Assembly (NCBI GenBank): GCA_040766885.1
Contig: JAXGPP010000004.1
Coordinates: forward strand, 248,001 to 312,000
Direction: 5' to 3'
Length of the DNA stretch: 64,000 bases
Source: JAXGPP01 sp040766885
GTDB lineage: Bacteria > Planctomycetota > Planctomycetia > Pirellulales > Thermoguttaceae
The notes under the pieces were generated by a model. The model saw only the letters and a list, made by a program, of their open reading frames with translations, was not told the origin of the DNA and did not search any database. How positions within the stretch are numbered: position 1 is the first letter of the stretch; each line of letters begins with the position of its first letter. Of the stretch, positions 34,701 through 42,990 are shown one piece after another. The position numbers and the translations under genes were made by a program.

Positions 34701-35191
34701 TCTTGCTGGAACAATTGACCGAGGTTGTGGACGAGGGGCACAAGGCGCTGGTGTTCTCGCAATTCGTATCGCTCTTGACCATCGTCCGGCGGCGGCTCGA
34801 CGAGCGCGGCCTGACGTATGAGTATCTCGACGGTCGCACGCGGGACAGGCAAAGCCGCGTGACGCGGTTCCAGGAGGATCCCGAGTGCCCGCTGTTCCTC
34901 ATCAGCCTCAAGGCCGGCGGGCAGGGGTTGAATCTCACCGCCGCCGACTATGTGTTCATCCTCGATCCCTGGTGGAATCCGGCCGTCGAGGCCCAGGCGA
35001 TCGACCGGGCGCACCGCATCGGCCAGACCCGGCAGGTCTTCGCCTACCGCCTCATCGCCCGCGACACGGTCGAGGAAAAGATCCTCGAGCTGCAGCAGCG
35101 CAAACGCCGTCTCGCCGACGCCATCGTCTCCGCCGACGCCAGCCTGCTCCGCAACCTGACGGTGGAAGATCTGCAATTGCTCTTGAGCTGA
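31778..35191 (+). CDS. SWIM zinc-finger SNF2-family helicase-like ATPase
   Basis: 1137-residue DNA translocase. A SWIM zinc finger (about 60-85; CQCRDYKRGDNCAHLW, CxCx8CxH) near the N-terminus is followed by a strongly acidic stretch (about 105-150) and a long mid region of the bacterial SNF2-associated kind. The SNF2 ATPase has Walker A MGLGKT at about 704, DEAQ box at about 802, and a C-terminal helicase lobe with SLKAGGQGLNLTAADYV and AIDRAHRIGQT. Bacterial members are thought to remodel RNA polymerase or DNA-protein complexes, though exact roles are mostly unknown. ATG 31778 has GGGAG about 10 bases upstream. A weak promoter (TATAAC at 31668-31673) lies upstream. Ends one base before convergent degP. 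Confidence 0.95.
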   Translation: MPLADRCRNEFFSEYLSRGESIVDQGMVVARSKGHKAALAFVPDKGRTYEVTIDWSRAGAGELQADCQCRDYKRGDNCAHLWAAILEADRFGWTVTASGKRRLHIFEFGDPDDLDYDEDQYVDEDDEDEESYDEDYEDEDEYGDAPLPGMPIFSGAHLGLTRQPYLPPARSLGGFGPKSTTRKPDWHEPLLALQNYYVSSPAAGLSVAKEREIFYLLDPVRMAVSNQFTISFVRRERKMNGEFGKFKSLRVDPPNIDKEFQGEDRELLRLLTRLGTSEYGATYWYQPRVDQATLDPSLFEYVLPRLCATGRFCLSLVDESDEVALRPLAWDDGPPWRFRVRVAAEPKSGQWIISGEYYRDDGQQVIRPVMVHEAGIILIDDHFARFDAGRHFGWAAILHHNELHVAEKERRDFLSKLVEAGELPAIRWPEETAVAFEHAAPQGKLQIDAPVANQPQRLWARISFLYGDRTFQVGQRAAGAVEPGELKVSLRDRSREAELLRQLTEAGLRLEIGMPSGDAWFPHKTLPQVVERLVAAGWMVEAEGHLLRKAGEFRISVTSGIDWFELDGALEFDGQSVAFPAVIAALRDGNRYVRLDDGTHGLLPEEWLAQFKRLAEWGQAEGDILRFRPSQAMLLDAMLAGQEQVKFDERFEQARDRLRSLHGVAPRSAPDGFQGALRQYQQEGLGWLDFLTEYGFGGCLADDMGLGKTVQVLALLEARRTREPTDGRRPPSLVVVPRSLVFNWIAEASRFTPQLRVLNFTGLGRKEHIEKLDDFDLVITTYGTLRRDVARLKDYRFDMAILDEAQAIKNSQAQVAKACRLLQADHHLAMTGTPVENHLGELWSLFEFLNPGMLGSSRTFQAATKANGEGNGQVEVLARGLAPFILRRTKQQVLKELPKKLEQTLYCELEGKERHRYDELRDFYRASLQKRIEEKGLEKTKIHVLEALLRLRQAACHTGLLDKKLADGPSAKLELLLEQLTEVVDEGHKALVFSQFVSLLTIVRRRLDERGLTYEYLDGRTRDRQSRVTRFQEDPECPLFLISLKAGGQGLNLTAADYVFILDPWWNPAVEAQAIDRAHRIGQTRQVFAYRLIARDTVEEKILELQQRKRRLADAIVSADASLLRNLTVEDLQLLLS

Positions 35192-35192
35192 G

Positions 35193-37064
35193 TCACGGCA
35201 GCGTTAGGACGGCAAATCGCGAATGCCCGGCGGGGATGCGGAGGCGGATCCGCACGCCGTCGGCCAGGTTGCTTGACGCGAGCCGCTCACGGAGTTCCTC
35301 GGGCGTGGTCACGGCCTGACCCATGACATCGGTTACGATGTCTCCTTGCGAGATCCCGGCGGAATGGGCAACGCTGAACTGCCGCACGTCGAGCACGAGT
35401 ACGCCCGGAGCGTAATCCAGCCCGGTTTGCTGGGCAATCGGCCGCGACATCGGCGCGAGCCGTTGCAGGCCGAGTTTCAGCAGCACGTCGCCGCTCTTTG
35501 CCTCGGCTTCCTCCTCCGGCGGCTGCCGGCGTTGCCGCTCATCCTGTTCGGCGTCGGTGGGCAGTTCAGCCAGCGTAACGTCCGCCCGTAGCTGTTCCCC
35601 GTCGCGGGCCAGAGCCAGGCGGATGACGTCGCCCGGGTCCTTTCCGGCGACGGTGCGCCGCAGTTCGGCGGCGCTCCGAAGCGGCCGGTCTCCGATCGCC
35701 AGGATGACGTCCCCCGGGCGCAAACCGGCCCGTACCGCCGGGCTGTCGGGCGTGACATCCTCGATCACTACGCCCCGCTCCGTGCCAAACGTCGCCAGCA
35801 GGCGTCGGTCGTCGCTGATCATTGCGCCCAGGTAGCCCCGGCTCACCTTGCCGGCGCGGATCAGCTCCTCGGCCACGTCGCGGACCATGCTCACCGGCGT
35901 AGCGAAACCGATGCCGGCGAACGCGCCGCTCTGGGAGGCGATCGCCGTGTTCATTCCCACCACCTCGCCGCGGACATTGGTCAGCGGCCCGCCGGAGTTG
36001 CCGGGATTGATCGCGGCGTCGGTCTGGATGAAGTTCTCGTAGCCCTGCGGCCCCAGAATGCCCACTACGCGCTCGGTGGCCGAAACGATCCCCTGGCTCA
36101 CCGAGAAGGCGTATTCGAAGGGCGAGCCCACGGCAAACACGATGTCGCCTGGCTTTACGGCCTGTTTCGCCAATTGCACGCGCCGCGCCGACTGGGGCAT
36201 CCGCCGCGCGTCAATCTGCAGTACGGCAACATCGGTCGGAGGATCGACCCCCACGATCTCCGCGCGGGTTTCTGAGCCATCGAAGAACCGAACCGAGATC
36301 ACGTCGGCGTCGGCTACCACATGGCGGCTGGTGACAATGTGCCCCTCATCGTCATAGATCCATCCACTTCCCGCGCCGACCGGCTGCGGCACGTCGTACT
36401 GCGCATACTCTCCGGGCGTGGAACGCCGCGATCGCGGCCGATTGTCCGGTTCGAGATCGAAGCTCTCGCCGAACGGCGCGAAGAAGTCTTCCGGCCGCAA
36501 TCGCCGCTGCTGGAATTGGACTCCGCCGCCCCGACCGGACAACTGGCTGACGCGGACCTCCGCCAGGACCTGCACCACCGTGGGCTGGATTGTCTCGGCC
36601 ACCTGGCTGAACGCGTTGCTGAGCTGGGTGAGCCGCTCCACGGCCGTCGCCACGGGCGCCGCGCTGGCGGGCAACTCCGCCGTGCCCGTTGCCGGAGCGG
36701 CCTGTGGTGCCGGTGGCGGCTCGGTGGGCGCATCCGTAGGCGGAATTCGCCGCGCCGTCCTAGGCATCGGCTCCGGCGCCGCCTGACCGTCGGCCGCGCC
36801 TTCGCTCTCTTGCGGTCTCTCCAACAGTCCTGTCGCGGCGGCCGGTTCTTCACGAGCGGCGACGGCGTTGTCTTCCGCTTTGGTTGGAGCCTGATGTCGG
36901 TCGGAGGGGGCGGCTGCCGGCTCCCATTGCGGCGCAAGCGACCGCTCCCGCGGAGAGGCGGGCTGTTCGCTGCGGCTCAATGCGCCAAACTGGCCAGCAT
37001 CGCAGCCGGGGAGCGAGAAGGCGGCCGCCGCAAGTGTAATCCAAAGGGCGATGGCTGGTCGCAT
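35193..37064 (-). CDS. HtrA/DegP-type lipoprotein serine protease with PDZ domains
   Basis: Envelope quality-control protease. 623 residues: a lipoprotein signal with lipobox SLPGC, a Pro/Ala/Glu-rich tether of about 130 residues, a trypsin-like domain and two PDZ domains. Triad: His in TSRHVVADAD, Asp in PTDVAVLQID, Ser in NPGNSGGPLTN. First PDZ includes VRAGLRPGDVILAIGDRPL; the second is near the C-terminus (SVAHSAGISQGDIVTDVMGQAV). ATG 37064 has GGAGG ten bases upstream; the upstream in-frame start would precede the signal peptide. Same strand as sppA, separated by a strong terminator. Confidence 0.95.
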   Translation of the reverse strand: MRPAIALWITLAAAAFSLPGCDAGQFGALSRSEQPASPRERSLAPQWEPAAAPSDRHQAPTKAEDNAVAAREEPAAATGLLERPQESEGAADGQAAPEPMPRTARRIPPTDAPTEPPPAPQAAPATGTAELPASAAPVATAVERLTQLSNAFSQVAETIQPTVVQVLAEVRVSQLSGRGGGVQFQQRRLRPEDFFAPFGESFDLEPDNRPRSRRSTPGEYAQYDVPQPVGAGSGWIYDDEGHIVTSRHVVADADVISVRFFDGSETRAEIVGVDPPTDVAVLQIDARRMPQSARRVQLAKQAVKPGDIVFAVGSPFEYAFSVSQGIVSATERVVGILGPQGYENFIQTDAAINPGNSGGPLTNVRGEVVGMNTAIASQSGAFAGIGFATPVSMVRDVAEELIRAGKVSRGYLGAMISDDRRLLATFGTERGVVIEDVTPDSPAVRAGLRPGDVILAIGDRPLRSAAELRRTVAGKDPGDVIRLALARDGEQLRADVTLAELPTDAEQDERQRRQPPEEEAEAKSGDVLLKLGLQRLAPMSRPIAQQTGLDYAPGVLVLDVRQFSVAHSAGISQGDIVTDVMGQAVTTPEELRERLASSNLADGVRIRLRIPAGHSRFAVLTLP

Positions 37065-37406
37065 GGAGCAAGATCCTCCAGGTTTTTCGAGACCGTTGGA
37101 GCCGCCGTGGGGCTTGGCCAAAGCAGGGCAACTTTCCGGGTGTTGAGACAGCGTCAAGGATGTCAGAGCGGGACGCCGACTGCGACAAAATGTCGGGCGG
37201 CGCAGTGCATCGCTCAGGGATTCGGCGTCCCAGCCAACCGCGGCGAATCATCTCTCCATCGGTCAGCAATTGCTGTTCCGGAATAGCTCACCGGCGTCAC
37301 GGCTCGCTCGTATGGCCGCGCAAAGAAGAGCGAGCAGAGATCCCGCGGGACCCTCTGCTCGCTCAGTGAGTCGATCGATTCGCGCCGGCGCTATTTCAGC
37401 TTGTGG
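37065..37406. other. 342-bp intergenic region between sppA and degP
   Basis: Holds a strong terminator hairpin for sppA (37328-37364) close to its stop codon. The rest shows no ORF of convincing composition. A 12-base direct repeat, GCTATTTCAGCT, occurs twice at the sppA stop (about 37390-37417), so the stop codon and its flank are duplicated. The degP promoter must lie between 37065 and 37327, but I cannot place it. Confidence 0.6.
37328..37364 (-). terminator. Intrinsic terminator of sppA
   Basis: A perfect 12-bp stem, GAGCGAGCAGAG (37328-37339) and CTCTGCTCGCTC (37353-37364), encloses a loop that itself contains the palindrome TCCCGCGGGA. On the minus strand TTCTTTG follows. It lies 43 bases after the sppA stop codon. 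Confidence 0.65.
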
Positions 37407-39590
37407 CTATTTCAGCTCCACGTCGCACGGCATGAGCGTGAGCACCGGCTCGCTCGACAGCTGGCGATAGACCTCGGCCCGCAGCAGCGCGTCGAGCAGT
37501 TCGGGGCTGACGTTGCCGAGCTGGCTCTGGAGGCTCGTGCGGCTCGCGGCCGAGGGCTCTTCGAACAATTGCTCGAAGAGGGTCTTCGGTTCCGGCAGAG
37601 TCTGGATCTCAACGTCGGCGTCGGCCTTCAGTCCGACGGCCTTCTTGGCTGCGATTACCGCGTCGGCAAGCGTTCCCACGCCGTCGATCAGACCGTTCTC
37701 CGCGGCCATGCGGCCGGTATAGACGCGGCCTTGCGCCAGGGACTCCAGATCGTCGCGGTCCATCTTGCGCCCCTCGGCGGCCTTCGAGACGAACTGGTCG
37801 TAAGTCTCCTCGAGCAATTCCTGCATCACCTTGCGGTCTTCCGGGCTCATGGTCTCGGTGAGCGAAAACAATCCGGCGCGCTCGCCGCGGCTGATCACCT
37901 CGGTGGTGATGCCGATCTTCTCGAACAATCCGCCCATGGCCGGCTTGGCGCTGATCACGCCGATCGAACCGGTGATGGTCGCCGGTTCGGCTAGGATTTT
38001 GTCGGCGCCCATGGCAATGTAGTAACCGCCGCTGCCGGCCACGTCGCCCATACTGGCGATGATCGGCTTCTCGATCCGCGTGACCTCGCGCCAGATGAGG
38101 TCGCTGGCCACCGCCGAGCCGCCGGGGCTGTCGATCCGCAGGACGATCGCCACCACGTTCTTGTCCTTCTCCGCCTCGCGGAGAGCTTCCACCAGCGTGG
38201 TCGATCCCAGCACCTGGCCGCCGAAAAGGCTGCTGGCACTCTGTCCGGTCATGATCGGGCCGACGGCGTATACCACGGCGATCTTCTTCTTAACGGTGGC
38301 GGCCTTCTTCGGCTCGCCCCCAAAAACCAGTTGCATGAACTTCATCATGCCGGTGACACCGGAGAAATCGGCGTCGACCTTCTTCTTTCCGTAGTTCTTC
38401 ACGAATTGGACTTCGTCGACTCCCAGCTTGCCGGCAATGAGCTTCTCGATCCCGTCGCGATAGACAAGCTCATCGACGAGCCCGGCCTCCTTGGCCGCCT
38501 CGGCGGTGAACAGGCCGTGGTCGAGAATCTCCTTCACCTGAGCCTTGTCGAGTTCGCGGTCCGCGGCCAGTGTGGCCAGGAGGTTCTCATAGCGGTCGTC
38601 GGCGATCGCTTCCAGGCTCTCGCGCAATGCGGGGCTCATCCGGGTGCGGCTGTAGGGTTCGCCGGCCCCTTTGTACTTGCCCATCTGCATCACTTCGTAC
38701 TCGACGCCCACCTTGTCGAGCAGACCCTTGAAAAACATCATCTCCATGCGAACGCCGGGCAGCAGGAGCATGCCCGAAGGGGGCATCAGCAGCTCGTCGG
38801 CCGCCGCGGCCACGAGATACTGGCCGCTCTCGGCCATCTCGAATGTGGCGTAGACCGGTTTGCCCGACTTGCGCACGCGGGCGATGGCGTCGCGAAGCTC
38901 GTTCACCTGGCCGGAGCCGACGTAAAGGCTGCCGATCCGCAGCACCAGCGCGGAAACGTCTTCGTCGCTGGCAGCCGTGTCGATGCGGCGAACCATGTCG
39001 TCCAGCGACGGTTGCAGTTCGCTGAACAGCCCCGGCTGGGTCGGTCCCTCAGGATACGTTCCGACCAGCGAGATCTCGGCGATCGACGATTTCTTGGTCG
39101 CCGCCTTGGCATCGGCCTTGGCAGCTTCCTTCTTCCTGGCTTTGGCGGCGTCCGATTTCTTCGCCGCAGCCGCGTCTTCTTTTTCTTTCTCGGTCGGCTC
39201 GTCTTTGGCATCGGCCTCTTCCTCGGCGGCCTCTTCCTCCATCGCCTCTTCAACGGCTTTCTGTTCCCCCTCCTCGGTGGCTGCTCTCTTCTTTCGCGAC
39301 TCCGCCTTGGCTCCCTCGGCGCGTGCCGCCTGCCGTTTAGCGGTTCGTTTCTTGGCCGCCTTCTTCTTCGGCTGCTCGGCCGGTGAGTCCTCGTCGGCCT
39401 TGGCGGCTGACGCCTCGTCGGCCGATGACTCGTTGTTGGCCGTTTCGGCAGCTTCGGAATCGACGGCCTCGTCTTCGGCGACAGCCGCCGCTCTGAGTTC
39501 AACCGTCGGCTCGGCGGGGGCTCGGGCGACGATCAGGGCGGTCAGGACCATTCCCACCATCACAATGGTCCATAACTGGGTGTTTCGCAC
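37407..39590 (-). CDS. sppA: Signal peptide peptidase SppA, 67K type, with charged insert
   Basis: Membrane-bound S49 serine peptidase that degrades leftover signal peptides. The GTG at 39590 is chosen because AGGAGG lies seven bases before it; the frame upstream has no such site. 727 residues: an N-terminal membrane helix (about 4-23), then a low-complexity Lys/Glu/Ala stretch of about 140 residues, then two S49 repeats. The first repeat carries the general-base Lys in MGKYKGAGEPYS. The second carries the nucleophilic Ser in VAGSGGYYIAMGADKILAEP. The long charged linker is absent from standard SppA. Downstream terminator at 37328-37364. Confidence 0.93.
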   Translation of the reverse strand: MRNTQLWTIVMVGMVLTALIVARAPAEPTVELRAAAVAEDEAVDSEAAETANNESSADEASAAKADEDSPAEQPKKKAAKKRTAKRQAARAEGAKAESRKKRAATEEGEQKAVEEAMEEEAAEEEADAKDEPTEKEKEDAAAAKKSDAAKARKKEAAKADAKAATKKSSIAEISLVGTYPEGPTQPGLFSELQPSLDDMVRRIDTAASDEDVSALVLRIGSLYVGSGQVNELRDAIARVRKSGKPVYATFEMAESGQYLVAAAADELLMPPSGMLLLPGVRMEMMFFKGLLDKVGVEYEVMQMGKYKGAGEPYSRTRMSPALRESLEAIADDRYENLLATLAADRELDKAQVKEILDHGLFTAEAAKEAGLVDELVYRDGIEKLIAGKLGVDEVQFVKNYGKKKVDADFSGVTGMMKFMQLVFGGEPKKAATVKKKIAVVYAVGPIMTGQSASSLFGGQVLGSTTLVEALREAEKDKNVVAIVLRIDSPGGSAVASDLIWREVTRIEKPIIASMGDVAGSGGYYIAMGADKILAEPATITGSIGVISAKPAMGGLFEKIGITTEVISRGERAGLFSLTETMSPEDRKVMQELLEETYDQFVSKAAEGRKMDRDDLESLAQGRVYTGRMAAENGLIDGVGTLADAVIAAKKAVGLKADADVEIQTLPEPKTLFEQLFEEPSAASRTSLQSQLGNVSPELLDALLRAEVYRQLSSEPVLTLMPCDVELK

Positions 39591-39808
39591 AGTGGCTCCT
39601 CCTGTAGGGTGGCAGGGCAGCGTCGTTCGTACACTGCCAGTAGTTCGACGGCGTGGGTCGCTTTCTTGTTCCTCGCGCCGCACATAATCCTTAACCGTAG
39701 TCTAGGCCGTACTTCTCCTCCATCCACCCCCCGTTCGCCATGACAGAAAAAACCTGGGTATGCTGTCTTGGTGGCAATACCGGGTGGAGCGGCTTTGCGG
39801 TGAGCGGT

Positions 39809-42800
39809 TCAACAGAAATCCCGCGACTGCGATGTGAGGTCGCGAAGGTGGGGGGAGAGGTCTTCAAGCTTTGTGCAGAGAACGTGGATCACCAGGCCCG
39901 CTCGCTGCAGGCGGCCGTGGGCCAGCATGATGTGGGCGCCGATCGCCGCGGCCCGCCAGCGCTGCCAGACGTCGGGGCGAATGATAAGGTTGGCCTGCCC
40001 GGTCTCGTCTTCCAGGGTGACGAACGTGATCCCCTTCGCCGTGCCGGGGCGCTGGCGCACCAGCACGATCCCCGCCACGCGGACCGGACGGCCGTTGGGC
40101 CATGTCTTGAGCGCTTCCGCCCGTGCGACCCCTTCCTGCTCCAGTCGATCGCGAAGAAACGTCATCGGATGGGCGCGGAGCGACAATCCGGCGGTCCGAT
40201 AGTCGGCCAGCACCTCCTGGGCCGGCGACATCGGCGGCAAGGGGACCGCGCGGTCGGGTTCGGCTACCAGGGCGTCGAACAAAGGGAGCGGCTGTTGCCT
40301 CTCGGCCAGCGCGTGCCACAAGGCGTTGCGGCGGTCGAGGCCGAGTGAATCGAAAGCCCCTGCTTTGGCCAGCCGGGTGGCCGCCGCACGGCTCAAGCCC
40401 GTCCGCCGGCAGAAATCGTCCAGCGAGTTGAAGAGGCCCTTTGCGCGTGCGTTTACGATGCTCTCGGCCTGCGCGTGCGACATGCCCCGCAGCATGTGGA
40501 AACCAAGCCGCAGCGCGAAGCGGCCCGAGGCGGTTGATTCCTGCACCGCTTCCAGCGTGCTCATCCATTGGCTATGGTTCACATCGGCCGGGCGGACCTC
40601 GACGTCGTGATCGCGGGCGTTGCGGACCAGTTGTGCCGGGGCATAGAAGCCCATCGGCTGGCTATTCAACAGCGCCGCCGTAAAGGCCGCCATGTGGTGA
40701 TGCTTGAGCCAGGCCGACACATAGACCAGTAGCGCGAAGCTCGCCGCGTGCGATTCGGGGAAACCGTAGCTGCCGAAGCCGCGGATCTCTTCGAAGATCA
40801 TCTCGGCGTAGGAATCGGAAAACCCTTTGGACCGCATCCCTTCAATGAGCTTTCTGCGGAACTGATCGATGATCCCCGGCCGCCGCCACGCCCCCATGGC
40901 GCGGCGAAGCTGGTCGGCCTCGCCGGGTGTGAAGCCGGCGGCCACCACCGCCAGCCGCATCGCCTGCTCCTGAAACAGCGGCACGCCGAGCGTCTTCTCC
41001 AGCACCTGGCGGATCTCCTCATTGGGAAAACTCACCGGCTCCTCGCCGTTGCGGCGGCGCAGGTAGGGATGCACCATATTGCCCTGGATCGGACCGGGGC
41101 GCACGATCGCCACCTCGATCACCAGGTCGTAGAAGCACCGCGGCCGCAGCCGGGGGAGCATGCTCATCTGGGCCCGGCTCTCGATCTGGAAGACGCCCAT
41201 CGTGTCGGCGCGGCGGATCATCTCGTAAACATCCGGATCGTCGGCCGGGATACTGGCCAGCGTATAGTGGCGTCTATAGTGTTTTGCTACCATGTCGAAA
41301 CACTTGTGGATCGCCGTGAGCATGCCCAGGGCGAGGCAATCGACCTTGAGAATGCCCAGCTCATCCAGGTCGTCCTTGTTCCACTGGATGACGGTGCGGT
41401 CGGGCATCGAGGCATTCTCGATCGGCACCAGCTCGCAGAGCGGCCCCCGGGTCATCACCATCCCGCCGGTGTGCTGCGAAAGATGGCGGGGAAAGCCGAC
41501 CAGCGTGCCCACCAGGGCGACAAGCAACTTTCCCAGCCGGCTCTCGGGATCGATGCCTACCTCGCGGCAGCGCTCGTCTAGGTGCGGCTCCCCGCGAAAA
41601 TGCTCCAGCCGCTTGGCAAGTTTGTCGATGCAGTCGAGCGACAGTCCCAGCGCCTTACCCACATCGCGGACTGCCGAACGCGGGCGATAGGTGATCACCT
41701 CGGCCGTCATGCCGGCCCGCTCGCGTCCATACTTTTCGTAGAGATACTGCAATACCTCCTCGCGACGCTCGTGCTCGAAATCGACGTCGATATCAGGTGC
41801 CTCGTTCCGCTCGCGGCTGATGAACCGCTCGAAGAGCACATCCATCCGCTCCGGATCGACCGACGTTACGCCCAGGCAGTAGCACACGACCGAATTGGCG
41901 GCTGAACCCCGCCCCTGGCAAAGGATGTCGCGAGTACGGGCGAATCGCACCAGGTCCCAGACCGTGAGGAAATAAGCCTCGTAGCGCAGTTCTTCGATGA
42001 GCCTCAGCTCGTGCTCCAGCAGTTGGCTCACCTTTGGCGGCACGCCGTCCGGATATCGCTTCCTTGCCCCTTTCCAGCTCAGCCGCCGCAGGTGCTCGAT
42101 CGCCGTGAGCCCGTCCGGAACCAGTTCCTCGGGATACTCGTAGCGCAATTCATCGAGCGAAAACCGGCACCGCTCGGCGATTTCCAGCGTTCGCCGCAGG
42201 GCCCCGGTTGCTCCGGCAAACTGCACGAGGATCTCCTCGATCGGCTTCAAATGGCGCTCGGCATTGGCAAACAGATGCTCCCGGGCGTCGGCCACCGTCG
42301 TGCCCAGCCGGATCGCGGTGAGCACGTCCTGCAGCGCGCGGCGGCCCGGCACGTGAAAATGCACGTCGCCCGCCGCGGCCAGCGGAATCCGCGTTTGCCG
42401 CGACAGTTCGCCGATTTCGCCGAGCCAGCCCTGGTCATCAGGCCCGTGGTGCAGTTCTGCGAGTAAAGAACAGCGGTCGCCGAAGATCTCGCGGTAGTGC
42501 CGGTACGCGGCGTGCCATGCGGCGGTAGCGCGCTCCGCGCGCGGCTCGGGCAGAATCCCGGCCAGCAGGCCTGCGGCATGCTCGGCAACGTCGTCGAACG
42601 TCAATCGGCACTCGCCTTTTTCCGCACGGCGACGGCCCACGGTAATCAGCCGCGACAGCCGGCCGTAGGCGGCGCGGTCGCTGGCCCAGAGCACCACCGG
42701 CGGCGCGTCCTCGGGCGTGATTTCGGTGCCGATGATGATCTTCAGCCCTGCCTCCTTGGCCGCCCCATGCGCCCGCACCACGCCTGCCAGGCTGTTTCGA

Positions 42801-42919
42801 TCGGTGATGGCCAGCGCCGCGTAGCCCAACTCGGCCGCGCGGAAGACGAGCTCATCCGGATGGGAAGCCGCCCGGAGAAAAGAGAAATTCGTTTTCGCGT
42901 GTAGTTCAGCGTAGGACAT
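39809..42919 (-). CDS. dnaE2: Error-prone DNA polymerase III alpha, DnaE2/ImuC
   Basis: Damage-tolerance polymerase that works with ImuA and ImuB in induced mutagenesis. The 1036 residues begin with a PHP domain (YAELHAKTNFSFLRAASHP), then the polymerase core with GRGSAANSVVCYCLG and APDIDVDFEHERR (catalytic Asp residues). The finger/tandem-HhH region and a C-terminal OB fold (PVRVAGIVLVRQRPGTAKGI) follow. The length and loss of the C-terminal tau-binding tail separate it from replicative DnaE. ATG 42919 has GGAGCGAGA just upstream. Last gene of the cassette imuA-imuB-dnaE2, 71 bases after imuB. Confidence 0.95.
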   Translation of the reverse strand: MSYAELHAKTNFSFLRAASHPDELVFRAAELGYAALAITDRNSLAGVVRAHGAAKEAGLKIIIGTEITPEDAPPVVLWASDRAAYGRLSRLITVGRRRAEKGECRLTFDDVAEHAAGLLAGILPEPRAERATAAWHAAYRHYREIFGDRCSLLAELHHGPDDQGWLGEIGELSRQTRIPLAAAGDVHFHVPGRRALQDVLTAIRLGTTVADAREHLFANAERHLKPIEEILVQFAGATGALRRTLEIAERCRFSLDELRYEYPEELVPDGLTAIEHLRRLSWKGARKRYPDGVPPKVSQLLEHELRLIEELRYEAYFLTVWDLVRFARTRDILCQGRGSAANSVVCYCLGVTSVDPERMDVLFERFISRERNEAPDIDVDFEHERREEVLQYLYEKYGRERAGMTAEVITYRPRSAVRDVGKALGLSLDCIDKLAKRLEHFRGEPHLDERCREVGIDPESRLGKLLVALVGTLVGFPRHLSQHTGGMVMTRGPLCELVPIENASMPDRTVIQWNKDDLDELGILKVDCLALGMLTAIHKCFDMVAKHYRRHYTLASIPADDPDVYEMIRRADTMGVFQIESRAQMSMLPRLRPRCFYDLVIEVAIVRPGPIQGNMVHPYLRRRNGEEPVSFPNEEIRQVLEKTLGVPLFQEQAMRLAVVAAGFTPGEADQLRRAMGAWRRPGIIDQFRRKLIEGMRSKGFSDSYAEMIFEEIRGFGSYGFPESHAASFALLVYVSAWLKHHHMAAFTAALLNSQPMGFYAPAQLVRNARDHDVEVRPADVNHSQWMSTLEAVQESTASGRFALRLGFHMLRGMSHAQAESIVNARAKGLFNSLDDFCRRTGLSRAAATRLAKAGAFDSLGLDRRNALWHALAERQQPLPLFDALVAEPDRAVPLPPMSPAQEVLADYRTAGLSLRAHPMTFLRDRLEQEGVARAEALKTWPNGRPVRVAGIVLVRQRPGTAKGITFVTLEDETGQANLIIRPDVWQRWRAAAIGAHIMLAHGRLQRAGLVIHVLCTKLEDLSPHLRDLTSQSRDFC

Positions 42920-42990
42920 TCTCGCTCCATCCTTGTGGTGCAGGCGTCCCGCCTGCCGCAATGCAGCCGCGACGGCTGCACCGTGAACCC

